Below, in pieces: positions 19,001 to 29,900 of a DNA stretch of 40,834 bases. The number at the start of each line of letters is the position of its first letter. Position 1 is the stretch's first letter. Position numbers and translations under genes: made by a program. The notes below the pieces were generated by a model. That model ran no database searches. It saw only the letters and a list, made by a program, of their open reading frames with translations, and had not been told where the DNA came from. The stretch is taken from NCBI GenBank assembly GCA_008690995.1, contig VRMN01000035.1, positions 1-40,834 on the forward strand. Reading direction: 5' to 3'. The stretch comes from Porphyridium purpureum. Its lineage: Eukaryota; Rhodophyta; Bangiophyceae; Porphyridiales; Porphyridiaceae.

Positions 19001-20511
19001 CCATCTGGTGTCCTCTGGCTTCTGAAGAAAGCCGCCTACGGTCTGGTGGATGCTGCGTACATCTGGTACGAGTCTCTCCGCGACGTGCTCGTCAACAAAA
19101 TGCAAATGAAAGAGTCCATGGTAGACCCGTGCTTGTTTGTTGCGAACGAGGGTGCATGCACAACCCAAGTCGACGATATCTTAACCGTGGGCACGCCCCA
19201 ATTTCTCGAAGCTCAAAAAGAAATTCGCAAGTATCTACAGCTCCATCGAGAAAAACGTGACAAGTTCATTTTCAACGGAGCCCAGCTCACAGTCAAGGAG
19301 AACTGTGTCAGTATTGATTTACGAGCGTATATCGAGAAATCTCGCATTGTGGCAGTGAGAATCACCACTTATAGTGACTTCCAGCGCTTCCGCGGCCAAC
19401 TGCTATGGCTTGCTGCCAATTCGAGACCAGACTTAGCGTATCCTGCTGCACAACTCTCGCAAATCTCACAAGACATGTTCGACCATAAGGTGTACAAAGA
19501 GTTAGTAGACCAAGCGCGGGGTGCAGTCTGCACAATGCCATATTTGCACTTCAACCGCCTTCACGGCACCGTGGCAATTCAAGTATTTGCGGACGCCAGT
19601 TTCGCAAACAATGTTGACTTGAGCAGCCAGCTCGGCTTTATCATCTGTCTCGCGGACAGCCAAGGCCATTATAATATTGTGCACTGGCGCTCGGGAAAAT
19701 CCCGCCGTGTTGTCAAATCGACTCTCGCAGCCGAGACGCTCGCAGTCATCGACGCATTCGACCACGCCGGTGCAGTGAAGCATATGCTCCAGGAACTAGG
19801 AATTCCCAGCCCGGAAGTTATTCTTTACACGGACAATCGATCCGTATTTGACGCCATGTCCAAGCGCACGGCCTGCACCGAGAAAGCCGTACAGATATCT
19901 GTCGCCATCCTGCGACAAGCATTGCAAGAAGCAGCGCTCACCAAAATCGGACTTCTGTTGTCTGCTGACAATCCAGCCGATGCATTGACCAAAGCGCGCG
20001 GCAACTCTGAGCTAGACTCGCTCCTGCGTGCTGAAGTCTATCACCCTAAGGTTGTGGAATGGTTTGAAGTGAAAAAGTAAAGTACACTGCACTTTATGGG
20101 TGTTCACTTACACACCAATATAGATTCTGACGGAAATTGAACTGTTCCGTGGGTCTGAAGGAAGGTGAACAGGAAGCAACAGTTTTCGTCGATTACGCTG
20201 TCTGTCGTCGTGTCCCACGCGGTGGTTACGTGTTACAAGCCAAATGCGCTTCGCCCACAAGCTTGTGCGGGCATGAAGGGCAACGCGTGAGGGTTTGATG
20301 TTTTATTCTTTTTCTTTGTTTGTTTGAGTCTGTTGAATTCAGCAATTTTCGAGTGCGTGTTTTTGTCCTGAGAAGGTTTTTCCGCCGTGCTGATTTGAAT
20401 TTGTTTCTTCTGTTCTAAGAACTCCATTTCGTTGTCCAAGACTCACGTTGATGTAACAATTCCGTGTCGCCTCGGTTGATGCGCTCATGCCACAAAAGGA
20501 AAAGGGTTGTG

Positions 20512-20704
20512 TGTCGCTACCGAGGTATGTGGGTACAGTTGCCTGCGATATAAGATAGCGGCCGGTCTGGCAAACCTGTGGCGACAGTGGTGGAGAGAGA
20601 GAGAGTGGACAGAGAGTAGTAAAGAGGACTTATAGTTCCCGGCCCATGGTAGCGGGTGAGAGCCCCCCAAAGCTGACTACTCGTCCACACGGAAGATAGC
20701 AACA
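20512..20704 (+). repeat. 3' LTR of the interrupted Copia element
   Basis: Identical in all 193 bases to 2585-2777. It is preceded by a purine tract (AAAAGGAAAAGGG, 20494-20506), as expected for a 3' LTR, and followed by ACA and then GTTTA, the probable target duplication. Confidence 0.85.
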
Positions 20705-20717
20705 ACAGTTTACTAGC

Positions 20718-20872
20718 TTATCTTCTATCATTTTGGCAGAAAATAATTTGAAAGCGAAAATCATTTCTAGGTACTGTGATAGTAAAAATCATCTGTTTTC
20801 CTATGAAATTTACTTATCGCGTCGCTTCGTGTAAAGTTGAAAACTATTGTCTGTGGAAATGATAGAAGATAA
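20718..20872. repeat. Short inverted repeat, MITE-like or stem-loop
   Basis: TTATCTTCTATCATTT at 20718-20733 recurs exactly as its reverse complement at 20857-20872, enclosing 123 AT-rich bases. It could be a small non-autonomous element or a secondary structure in the leader of the Crypton gene. No target duplication is evident. Confidence 0.55.
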
Positions 20873-21100
20873 TTTACATATGCCAATCTCCTGTTTTATA
20901 AGTAAGACGTTACCATCACTCTTTTGGGTTGCGATTAAGCAAGTCAAGCAAGTGCCAAGCATTGAGAGAAAAAAGAGGCGAGTGGGCGAGCCTGTGTGAG
21001 GCGAAGTGCGCCCTTTGTTTTTGTGTTTGAAGCGAATCGCGGTGAGAGTAGACGAAGTGGTGCGAGTTGATTGCCGCAGAAGAGCGAACTGGGCGGCGCC

Positions 21101-23266
21101 ATGGACTTGAACGAAAGCGCGGCATTGATCAACGCGCTCGTTGAGCAAGAAGAAACCGTCGACAACGACTGGAGACAGGATGCTCAAGAGTATGCGAGAG
21201 CGAGGATAGGCGAAAGTTCGAGGAAAACTTATAAGACGTACTGGAAGCGCCTCTCTGACTTTTTAGTCCAGCATTATGCGAATACTGGCGCTATCAGCCT
21301 TACTGATGAACGAGGCTCTGCTGAGACGCACTTTGGTATCCAAGCCGGCGCATTGACGAAAGAAATGGTTACAAGATTCCTCGTGACTCTCAAGAAGAGC
21401 AAGTCAGGTGCTCCTATCGGCCCTGATGGCCTAGCATCCGCAAAGTCGGCTTTGCGAGCACTATTCGCCGATCAAAAAGTCGCAGTGCGTGTCTTCTTCA
21501 AGACAGAAATCAGCCAGCTGGCGCGCGGAATGAAGAAAAAGAGGTTGCAGGACAAACATAAGGGAAAAGAAAAGGATGACGACGGTAAAATGTACCTGGC
21601 GTACTCTTTGTATGTTTTCCTTTGCTCTTTCTTAATCTCTAACGTCTCCACCCCCGCGCGGGCCGCAGGTCAGAAGGGCAGAGCATCAGGCTCCAGTGAT
21701 ACAACAACTGCTCCGTTTACTCACTTGTTCTCCATTCTCTGTTGGAATCTGATGTGCCGAGGAGATAGTACGTAAGACGTTACATTCAGACACCTTCATT
21801 GGGCGGGCGATGCTCTTGGTGTCCATTTTACAACGGCCAAAAATGATACGGACGGAGAAGGCCTCGCACGGGAGACAAAACACGTTTATGCAAACCCGAC
21901 CGAACCACGGATCTGCGCAATCCTTTCGCTGGCGATATACTGCGTGCGCGGGCTAACCGCAACCGGCGTCGAACTATTTCCTGGAAGTCATCAAGCCGAG
22001 CGCGTCCGTAGAGGCATGCAAGATGCATTTTCAAGCCCTTCTTGCTCTATCCTTCTTTCGACATTGGGCACAAAACCGAAGGAGTTTGGACTTCACTCAT
22101 TGCGAAAAGGTGCAGCAATGTACGCGACATGCGGTTCGGTTGGTGGGTCAAGCTTGATATCGATCCTGCGCAGAGGAGGCTGGTCAGTTGGGGACACGCT
22201 CCCGAGGTACTTGGGGGCAGACAGCGCTGGTGACCAATTTGTGGGTCGTTGCCGCGCTGGCCTTCCGATAAACAAGGCTACCTTTGCCCTGCTTCCGCCG
22301 CACTTTAAGACTGAGTCTCTGTGTAACCAGTTGATTAGCACGAAGATCAACACTGCCATTCACATGGTTTTTTCGTTTGTCGACCTAGCTGAGTACACGA
22401 ACATGCGTGAAATTCTGCTCATGCGTCTGGCCTCTTTAATATTTCATCGCGAGTGGCTACAAAGTACGCTACCAGCCAACCATCCTTTAAGGCAAAAGTT
22501 TGTCACGACTGCACCGGAGCTTACAGAGCTTGCAGACTACGTAGTCACATCGAGTGAAAGTGGCATGACGGCGACAGGTATCCCGCCTCAGACTGCGATC
22601 CTTAAGCAGCTTCAAGAGTTGCGTCCAGAAAACTTGTTGGACGGAGTGAAGCGCATTTTAGAGGAATGTGCCGTAAGCGGAGACCGCGCGTACCTGGAGC
22701 AGCGGCTCGTCGCGATGGAGCAAAGAATCTAGAGCTCGCTGGCCCGCCTTCTGAGCGGCCATCGTGTGAATAAAGATGAGCGTCGACATGATCGCCCGGT
22801 TAAAGCAGAGTCTCTTCTGCACTTCTGGAAAGGAAAGTACCGCCTTGTGCCCAAGAAATGGCCCGGCTTGCCCACTGTCTCGCCGGCAGCAGATTGGCAA
22901 CTCTGGTGGGAAGGATATCAACACAAGTTCTCAGAAACAGAGTCCGTACGCATTCCTGCCTTCCGGCTGTTGAAAGCGTCTGACTTCGCGACCAGGTCCC
23001 GTCAATGCGCACTGAGTGAGTGGCGCAACCTGATGACGTATTACACGGATACGGTACGCGTCTTGGAGCCTGCGATGGATCACACACATCCAAGCCTAGC
23101 CGACATGCAAAATATGTGGAAGGCTCTTGAAAAGTATGGCATCGCGCCAAAGCTTGCTGAAAAGATAACGCAGCGCACAATTCGTGCGTCGAATCGCACA
23201 GTCCTAACCACTGCAAAAGTCATTCGAAAGCCGAGGCGTGCTGAAAATGTATCCACACTGCCTTAA
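21101..23266 (+). pseudogene. Crypton-like tyrosine recombinase with two in-frame stops
   Basis: One frame, starting at the ATG at 21101, encodes a tyrosine recombinase of the Crypton kind, which moves DNA by recombination at short sites without target duplication. Visible parts: a helical SAM-like N-terminal domain (SSRKTYKTYWKRLSDFL), the box A arginine (WNLMCRGDS), a lysine segment (TTAKND), the H-x2-R box (LHSLRKGAAMYATCG) and the tyrosine motif (WSVGDTLPRYLG), then AGLP and LPPHFK. The C-terminal extension (WWEGYQHKF, SEWRNLM) may be the extra DNA-binding domain found in many Cryptons. The frame is interrupted by TAA at 21773-21775 and TAG at 22730-22732, with homology continuing in frame after both. 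A GT...AG stretch at 21585-21668 (84 bp) could be read as an intron, but it encodes family-like residues. Confidence 0.82.
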
Positions 23267-23404
23267 CAGGCTCGCACAGCGCCTGGTGCGTGAATCAAAG
23301 GAAAACATTTAGAATAAAGCTACGTTGCGCATTGATCACTTGACTCGAACTGCTTACGTTCCTCTGTGAGACAATTATGAATCCATCATCCCCCTCCCGC
23401 TCCC

Positions 23405-23600
23405 TCCCTCCTTCCCCCTCCGCCCTCCGCCCTCCGCCCTCCGCCCTCCGCCCTCCGCCCTCCGCCCTCCGCCCTCCGCCCTCCGCCCTCCGCCCTCCGC
23501 CCTCCGCCTCCGCCCTCCGCCCTCCGCCCTCCGCGCCCTCCGCCCTCCGCCCTTCCCCCTTCCGCCTCCGCCCTTCCCCTTCCGCCCTCCTCCTGCCCCC
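23405..23600. repeat. CCCTCCG minisatellite
   Basis: About 20 head-to-tail copies of a 7-bp unit (CCCTCCG), fairly regular from about 23419 to 23555 and degenerating into CCTTCCCC blocks at the ends. Long open frames across it on both strands are an artefact of the repeat. Confidence 0.95.
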
Positions 23601-23713
23601 TCCCTCATTCCCTTTCTTCGTACCTTGGACCACACACAAACCCGATATCGTTAAAACATGCCATTTTACTATATCTTTATCGTCTGTCATTTTGATATAC
23701 AATAGTGATGGAT

Positions 23714-23816
23714 AATTGTGTTGCAAACATCTTGGCCAGGACTGTCCCCTATCCGATTTGGTCGCACCTCAAGAAGGAGAAGAAGAAGAAGAAGTCGAAG
23801 GCAATGTTATAAGCTT
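23714..23816 (+). mobile_element. Copia scrap
   Basis: A 28-bp block at 23718-23745 matches the decayed Copia at about 1032-1059 exactly, in inverted orientation, in the region upstream of its protease. The match stops abruptly, and a GAAGAA-rich tract follows. It is a small relic of a related Copia copy, far too short to date. Confidence 0.6.
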
Positions 23817-23945
23817 TGGACATCACGGATGATCATTTTGTTGATATTTTTCTTGGTGAGAGGGAAGGGGGGAATGAAAAAGAGACAGTAGGTTCTGGAA
23901 AGGGTTGGGGTTGTGGTGTGGGTGTGGACGACGGAAGATTGAGCG

Positions 23946-24830
23946 ATGTGTCGTGTGTTTGTTGGTAGGGTGGCGGTGATGGCGATGGTATTGATGCTGG
24001 TGGTCGTCTTGGCGGCGCTGGTTGGTGCCGTGGCTGAAGGAGCCAGAATCCCTGCCAGCTCGGCCGCAGCGGCGGCGCCGCCGCGGCATGGCGTGGTGCG
24101 CTTGAACGCCACCCCCCGTCGCGCACAGACAGATGACAGCATGCTTGATATGTGCGACGGAATCATCGTGCGTAAGTCCAAGAAGACTGGCTCGTCGTCA
24201 TTCGCTTCAATTTTGAAACGGTACATTACAAGGACGGGCGTCATCGCGTTAGATACCATATGGAAAAATCCCGGTCTTGGGTTGGGCAACCATCGCTGGG
24301 TGCTTCTCAATCATAACTCGTTGACACGCCAGCAGATGTGGATGGACGCGGGTAAGACAGTTTGCATCACGGATACGTTTCGCAGCGCGGCAAAGCAGGT
24401 CACTTCGCATTGTGTATTTTTTTACAATGTATCTGACTGCGGTGACGCTCTGATTCGCTGCATGAAGGACCCGAAAGTCATCGAAGAGATTCTCAATTAT
24501 AGGTACCCGCCCGCAGGCAGGCTCGATGCTTCCAACCGGATCGATTTTGTTTTCAACTTTGACTATCCCGAAATGAATCGCCGGGTCATCAAGCGCGTGC
24601 TCGGCGAGGAGCTGCACGTTGATGTGCATGGAAGACCCAGTCGATTTTCGTGCACGGAGTCCTTTCGGGTGCGCAGTGTGATCGACAAGTATTACAGTGC
24701 GCTTGAGAAAGAGAACGAGGCCCTTGCGCATACGTTTGCTGGGCTCCTTGGTTACTCTTTCAATGATACGGGTGTACATTGGGAACATGTTTTATGGTCC
24801 ATTGAGAGCCTGCTTGAAGGTGGTCGTTAG
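23946..24830 (+). CDS. Type II membrane sulfotransferase, Golgi-type
   Basis: 294 aa from the ATG at 23946. Residues about 9-30 form a strong hydrophobic signal-anchor, predicting a short cytosolic tail and a lumenal catalytic domain. VRKSKKTGSSSFASIL (residues 76-90) matches the 5'-phosphosulfate loop of PAPS-dependent carbohydrate sulfotransferases (KTGSST type in galactose 3-O- and heparan sulfate 2-O-sulfotransferases). ITDTFRSAAKQVTSHCVFFY (141-160) fits the 3'-phosphate-binding segment, where families usually have RxPxxRxxS. Asn-x-Ser/Thr sites lie at 54 and 161. It would move sulfate from PAPS to a glycan, fitting an organism with sulfated wall polysaccharides. It is somewhat short and uninterrupted. 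The acceptor cannot be told. Confidence 0.78.
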   Translation: MCRVFVGRVAVMAMVLMLVVVLAALVGAVAEGARIPASSAAAAAPPRHGVVRLNATPRRAQTDDSMLDMCDGIIVRKSKKTGSSSFASILKRYITRTGVIALDTIWKNPGLGLGNHRWVLLNHNSLTRQQMWMDAGKTVCITDTFRSAAKQVTSHCVFFYNVSDCGDALIRCMKDPKVIEEILNYRYPPAGRLDASNRIDFVFNFDYPEMNRRVIKRVLGEELHVDVHGRPSRFSCTESFRVRSVIDKYYSALEKENEALAHTFAGLLGYSFNDTGVHWEHVLWSIESLLEGGR

Positions 24831-25353
24831 ATGGAAGCCGTCATGCTGGGCGTCATACGCATGCAAAGAAATGTGTGCGCGTAAAGCTTGGATCTCGCCC
24901 TGCTTGTGAAAGCACGTACATACTCATATTTTTTTTGATAATGCTCGGCGATCTTGGCCGTTTCTATGGTGCGCATGTGTGGCAGACACAGCGTCGTGCA
25001 TCGAGTGGTACATCCCCACTACTCCTATTGCTGAGAAAAGCTCGGCGCTGGGTGATTAGCATTTATGATCAGAATGAATTTGGTTCCTTCAAGAGCTCGA
25101 AAGAGGAAAGACGAACTCAGCCTGCTTTTCACGTGTGGATGTGCGGACTCGCGTACCATGAGCATTCGTCATTTGTGACGGATACAAAGTGCTCCTACTG
25201 TTTTTGTGCCGACCGCAGGATCGTTTTTGGCTTAGAAGCGCACACACACACACACGATCATGCTCGCAAAGTCCGCGAGCTCCAGAAATCCTTTCATTGA
25301 CAAGACGTGAAGGCGCGAAAGCGTTCATTCTAAAGCCCGAGTGGCGCGAAGAA
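24831..25353. other. Intergenic region, no gene seen
   Basis: No homology is recognised in the frames of this stretch. There is a short T-run near 24930 and a CA microsatellite of about 16 bases near 25240. The 3' processing region of the sulfotransferase gene and remains of the ALDH promoter should lie here. Confidence 0.5.
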
Positions 25354-26778
25354 ATGCGAGACGTGAGTCTGGTGGAAGCGTCGGCGCAGTGTGGGATGGG
25401 CGAATACGCCGAGCTGTGCGCAGATCTCGCACGGGCATTTGAGCGCGGCCGGAGCGTGGATTTGGGTTGACGGGATGGTCAGCTTGCCGCGTTGCAGAGG
25501 ATGATGAGCGAGTGCGAGAACGCGTTGGCTGAAGCTCTAGCGGCAGATTTGGGTAGGTCGCACATGGAGGCATGGTTTACTGAAACTAGGTATGTAGCGC
25601 AGGACGCCAAATACATGCGCAGGCACTTGCGAAAGTGGGCGGGACCTCGCCATGTGAGTACGCCATTGGTGGGCTTCCCTGGAAGGAGCTGGACGCAAGC
25701 CAGGCCACGGGGCGTCGTTCTGATCATAGGTGCATGGAACTATCCCATTCAGACTGTATTATCAGGTGCGGCCGCCGCTATTGCGGCAGGGAATTGCGTT
25801 GTGTTCAAGTCATCGGAGAAAGCTCCAGCTTCGTCCGCATTGCACGCACGGATCGTTGCTGAGTACCTGGATGAGCAGTGCATCAGAATTATGGAAGGGG
25901 GTGCCGCCGAAGCTGCATGCTTGCTCGAGCTTCCTTGGTATTATATCATGTACACGGGCGGTGGGTGCGTAGTCCTACAAGCCGCTGCCAAGTATTTGAC
26001 GCCAGTGACCCTTGAGCTTGGGGGGAAGGGCCCCTGCGTGGTGGTGGCCGACGCAGACCTTGGTGTTGCGGCAAAGCGTATTGCCTGGGGCAAGTTTGTG
26101 AACGCCGGGTAGACGTGTATTGTGCCTGACTATGTCATTGCTCTGGGTACAGCGGCACAGCAGTCATTGGTCGCTGCGCTGCGGCTGGCGATCACGCGAA
26201 TGTTAGGATATCAACCGAAGTTTTGAGACAGCTTTGGTCGGATTGTGAATGCGTTCCGCTTTGGGCGCTTGCAGGCGTTGGTTAGCGACGCGAATGCACA
26301 CGTAGCCATCGGGGGCCAGACGAATGCCGAGACGCGTTACATCGCACCCACTGTTCTGACAAGTGTGCAGGAGGACAGTGCGGTCATGGAGGAAGAGCTT
26401 TTCGGGCCAGTGCTACCCATTCTTTGCTTTGAGAATCTGGATAGCGCTATTCACCTCATTTGTGCACGCGATAAGCCGCTTGCCAGCTACCCTTTCATCA
26501 AGGACTCGGCGACCGAGAGGCGTTTTGTTGAGCGCGTGAGCTGTGGGAACATGTGCATCAATGACACCATGTATTTCGCAGCCGTACATAAATTGCCATT
26601 TGGTGGTGTAGGTGCCAGTGGCATGGGCTGCTGGAGCGGCGAGCAGGGTTTCAAGACATTCAGCTACGTCAAAGCGGTTATTAAGCGTGGTTGGTGGCCT
26701 GACTCTGACGTTCGTTTCGCGCCGTACTCTCAGAAAAAGCTCGCGCTGTTCAAACTGATTTTTGAACTGTCATCTTGA
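25354..26778 (+). pseudogene. Aldehyde dehydrogenase, class 3 family (ALDH3-like), three in-frame stops
   Basis: ALDH3 enzymes oxidise fatty and aromatic aldehydes to acids with NAD(P)+. One frame shows the whole family order: an N-terminal helix, RGVVLIIGAWNYPIQ (cofactor fold), NCVVFKSSEKAPASS, TLELGGKGP with the catalytic Glu, KFVNAG-x-TC with the catalytic Cys, RYIAPTVL, EEELFGPVLPI and the C-terminal LPFGGVGASGMG. TGA at 25468-25470, TAG at 26110-26112 (where the family has Gln before Thr-Cys) and TGA at 26224-26226 interrupt it. The first sits where Trp is usual and the second where Gln is usual, so both fit single G-to-A or C-to-T changes. A few residues are missing around the YTGG loop. 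Frame and motifs are otherwise intact, so decay looks recent. Recoding or editing is an alternative that cDNA would settle. Confidence 0.85.
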
Positions 26779-26915
26779 CGTGCTTGTCATGAATCGATGA
26801 TCAAACCACGCCGCGCAGCAGCCACCGTGCTCTGTCTGCCTGACGGATGATTACTCTAGGGTTACTCTGAATCGAGTTTATTTTTAGAATTTAAACAATT
26901 CAGTGAATTGGCGAC
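26779..26915. other. Spacer and 3' end of the LINE
   Basis: It holds the 3' untranslated end of the minus-strand LINE. Two TTACTCT words and an AATAAA-like sequence read on the minus strand (near 26880) lie here, as does the downstream flank of the ALDH pseudogene. Confidence 0.5.
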
Positions 26916-29900
26916 TCAGCCGGATCGGAGCTGAATTTGGATCAGCTCAGGAGCTGAATTGGAGGGCGCCGACCTCGTGAATTGGGGGTGCTCGGTTCGG
27001 ATGAGCTGAGCGCCCGCGTCACGTGGGGGAGCCAGCGCAGGCCGCTCGCCGTCAGGGCCGAGTGTCCGGCCGGGTACCGCAGGAGGATACCATGTGCGGC
27101 GGCGCGGTACACCGCTAGGGACACGGCCCGCGAGAGGACGGTCAGCGCCCAAGCGGGGCGGGACCTGGCGCACGCGGGCAAAGTCACGCGCGAGCCCGGA
27201 AAGAAGCGCACGTGCGGGCACATCCACGTTGCTGTACGTGGTGACGATGAAGGCCACCATGTTGGCGGCGTGGCCCGAGGATCCGACTGGCGACGCAGCG
27301 CGGGCGGCAGCAAAGGAGCCGCGCTTGCGGGAACGAGCAGCGGCAACCCCGTCGGGCGCGACCACGGCAACGTCGACGACATTGTTGTCGAAGGAAAAGT
27401 CGCCGGGTCGTGCGCTCGTTATGCCGGGCACGTCCTCGAGGCGCACCTCGCGGCGGACCGTGTGTCCCGCTGAGGTCGCAAAGCGGACGAGCACGTCAAT
27501 GACCGCGGCATGGCGGCCGTACCGGGTCGGCCCCAGTGCGCAGTTTTGTGCATGGTGACCGAGCGCGTCCAGGAGTGCATCGCACGTGGCCGTTGTCCCG
27601 CGGACAATGGCCGGGCAGCGGAGGCCCGCAGAGCTCGCCACGCCAGCTACAGGCAGGCCCAGGAAGTGGCGCACTGCGGTGAACCAGGTGTCGCGGCCCA
27701 GGGCGGGTGACCACGGGATGCCACCGAGCACTGTGCCGGACGGCATGCCCAGCCAAGCCGCTGCATGCGGCGACGACAGGCTCTGGCGGCGGAAGCGTTC
27801 AGACGGCGTGGAGCCAGGCGCCGAGACCCAGTCTTTCTTCAGCAGTGAATAAAAGCGACTGAGGCCTCGGGCCTGGGAATCCAGCAGATCTTCGACTTCG
27901 GCGTCCGGGACGCCCGGCACCTGTTGCAGCCACGCCTCTTCGAGGTCGTGGAACTGTCGCCACCTCGCCAAATGCGACGGACGAGCGCGCGGCGGCGGCG
28001 GGGGCTCCGGCGGTTGCCGCGACTGAGGCGCCACCGGAGGCGCGGCTTCCCGCTGGGCGCGTAGCACCTCACCTTCGTCCAGTGTGCGAGCAGCAGCGCG
28101 GCTGCCGGCAACGAAGCCTGGCAGGCTCATGTCGCGCAGGCTGGTCAGGCCCAGGCCGCCACACCGCAGCGGCAGGCGCCATTCTGCGCGCCAGGAGCCA
28201 TCTGCGTTCTGGCCGTCGGCTGCCGTTACGCCGAGCGTACGCGCCACAATGTGCCGCCACGCGTCATCAAACGCGGCGAACCGGTCCAGCACCGCCTCTG
28301 GCGGGAGCGTGCGGGCCAGATGCACGACTCGCGCGGGCCCCACGCTTGCCCGGAGCAGGTGGTATGCCTCCTCGGGCTCGTGGATGCCGGCCACCTTGTC
28401 GGCGAGCTCGAGCGTCGCGGCCAGCGTCCTGTCCACGCAGCCAATGTCGCCGCCGGTATCCAGGACGGTGCCGAGCAGTGTGACACGGCTCCACGGCACC
28501 ACAGGTAAGCCATGCAGGCTCGACAGCGCCGTAATGTCTGTCTCACAGCTACCCGGCGGCAGGACTAGCTCCGACTTGCGCCGATTAATCGACAAGTCGA
28601 TTTCTCGCGCAGAGTGGTCCAGAGCCTCCAGGAACGCCACCAGGGAGCGGACTGGACCTGCAATGGCGCCGTCATCCAGGTACCAGCATTGCACCAGCGC
28701 CTGGCCGGGTGCGTGCGTGATGTCTCTGGTCTGACGGTGCAGCGCCAGTGAGAAGAGGAGTGGGGCCAGCGGGTCGCCCTGCTGCACCCCAGACTCGCTC
28801 TTCAGGACGTGTTTGCCTGCTCGCAGCGGCGCAGGACAGGCGTAGCACGTGCGAACCAGCGGCCACAGGTGCGGAAACTGGGCCTGTACCAGTCGCATAA
28901 AGGCGGGGCGGCGCACCGTATTAAAGGCGTTCGAAATGTCCACCTTGAGCACGCCCCACCCGGGGTTGTCGAGCACGGCGAGGCGAGTGCGCATCACCAT
29001 AGCCTCGAGCCCGGCCTTGCGGCCCACGCCATACTGGTCCGGGGCGAGCGTCTCCACTGCGTCATGTGCGAGGCTCGTCACGGCCAGGCGGCCCAGCACG
29101 CGGCGGAAGATCTCGCCGATGGCAATGGGCCGCACGCCCCCATCTGGCTTGCGCAGAGGAATGAGCCTGGCGTGCGCCCAAAGCGCGCCAGCCTGCGGCT
29201 CCAGGCCTCGATGCACCACGCGGTCGAACAGCCCACACATGGCCGTCAGCACTTCAGCACCTGCGGCTGGCAAGCTGAGCGCCTGGTGCAGGAGGCTCGG
29301 AGACCACCGTGAGGGTCCCGCTGCACTGGTGTACGGGATACCCATCACTGCATTTTTCACCACTGCACGTTCGGCCAGCGGTGGCTGCGCATCGCGCGCC
29401 TGGGCGCCCGCGCCGGGGGCTGCGGGGCAGCCGCGTCGGTCGCTGGCGGGTGCAATTCCCGGAGCCGAGCGAGGACTGCGTCCGTAGTGTCGTGGACACC
29501 GGCAGACTCCACCAGCCGTGCCGCCGCGCCGAGGTGTCGGGCGCGCACGTGCTTGACCACCTTGCTGCTGACCGTATGCCACGGCAGGTCGGTGGGCTGC
29601 CCGCCAGTCAGCTCTGGCACGGACGCCAGCAGCGCGGTCAGCTCTCCCTGGCGCCACTGCTTGAGCCGCGCCGTCGTGAGCCGGACGCGCTCACGGGACG
29701 GCTGCTGGACCCCGGGCAGACACAGCACGAGTGTCGGAAACACCCACAGGCGTGCAATGGCGCGCACCTGGTCCGCCTCGGTCTCGGCCTCCTGCACGCC
29801 GGCCAAAAGACCAGCCAGCTCCAGGGCCACGTGCGTCGCCAGAGCCGGCGCCATGCGCTTCCACAGGTGGACCCGCAGTGCGAGTATCCTGTCCAGGTAC

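Larger units (their letters stand above)
2585..20704 (+). mobile_element. Copia (Ty1) LTR retrotransposon interrupted by element A
   Basis: Two identical 193-bp TG...CA repeats at 2585-2777 and 20512-20704 are read as its LTRs. Removing the inserted element A (3241-16020) leaves about 5.3 kb, a normal Copia length. The 5' part (2778-3240) carries a leader and an open stretch resembling a gag N-terminus. The rest follows element A: gag (about 16100-17000) with a CCHC knuckle CDICQSEKHFRRFC, protease (IVDSGA, about 17180), integrase with HHCC and D,D,E regions (about 17590-18100), reverse transcriptase (about 18780-19330, QVDDILTVG) and RNase H (about 19575-20010). A polypurine tract lies at 20494-20506. 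The flanks suggest a GTTTA target duplication, offset by 3 bp on the right. Apart from the insertion it looks nearly whole, with about one break. Identical LTRs imply a recent insertion. Confidence 0.88.

Noticed and set aside
21585-21668. GT...AG stretch of 84 bp in the Crypton gene as an intron
   Set aside because: It keeps the frame and encodes residues resembling family members (YSLYVFLC), so coding is more likely.
23295-23726. Long frames over the CCCTCCG minisatellite
   Set aside because: Purely repeat-encoded low-complexity peptides on both strands.
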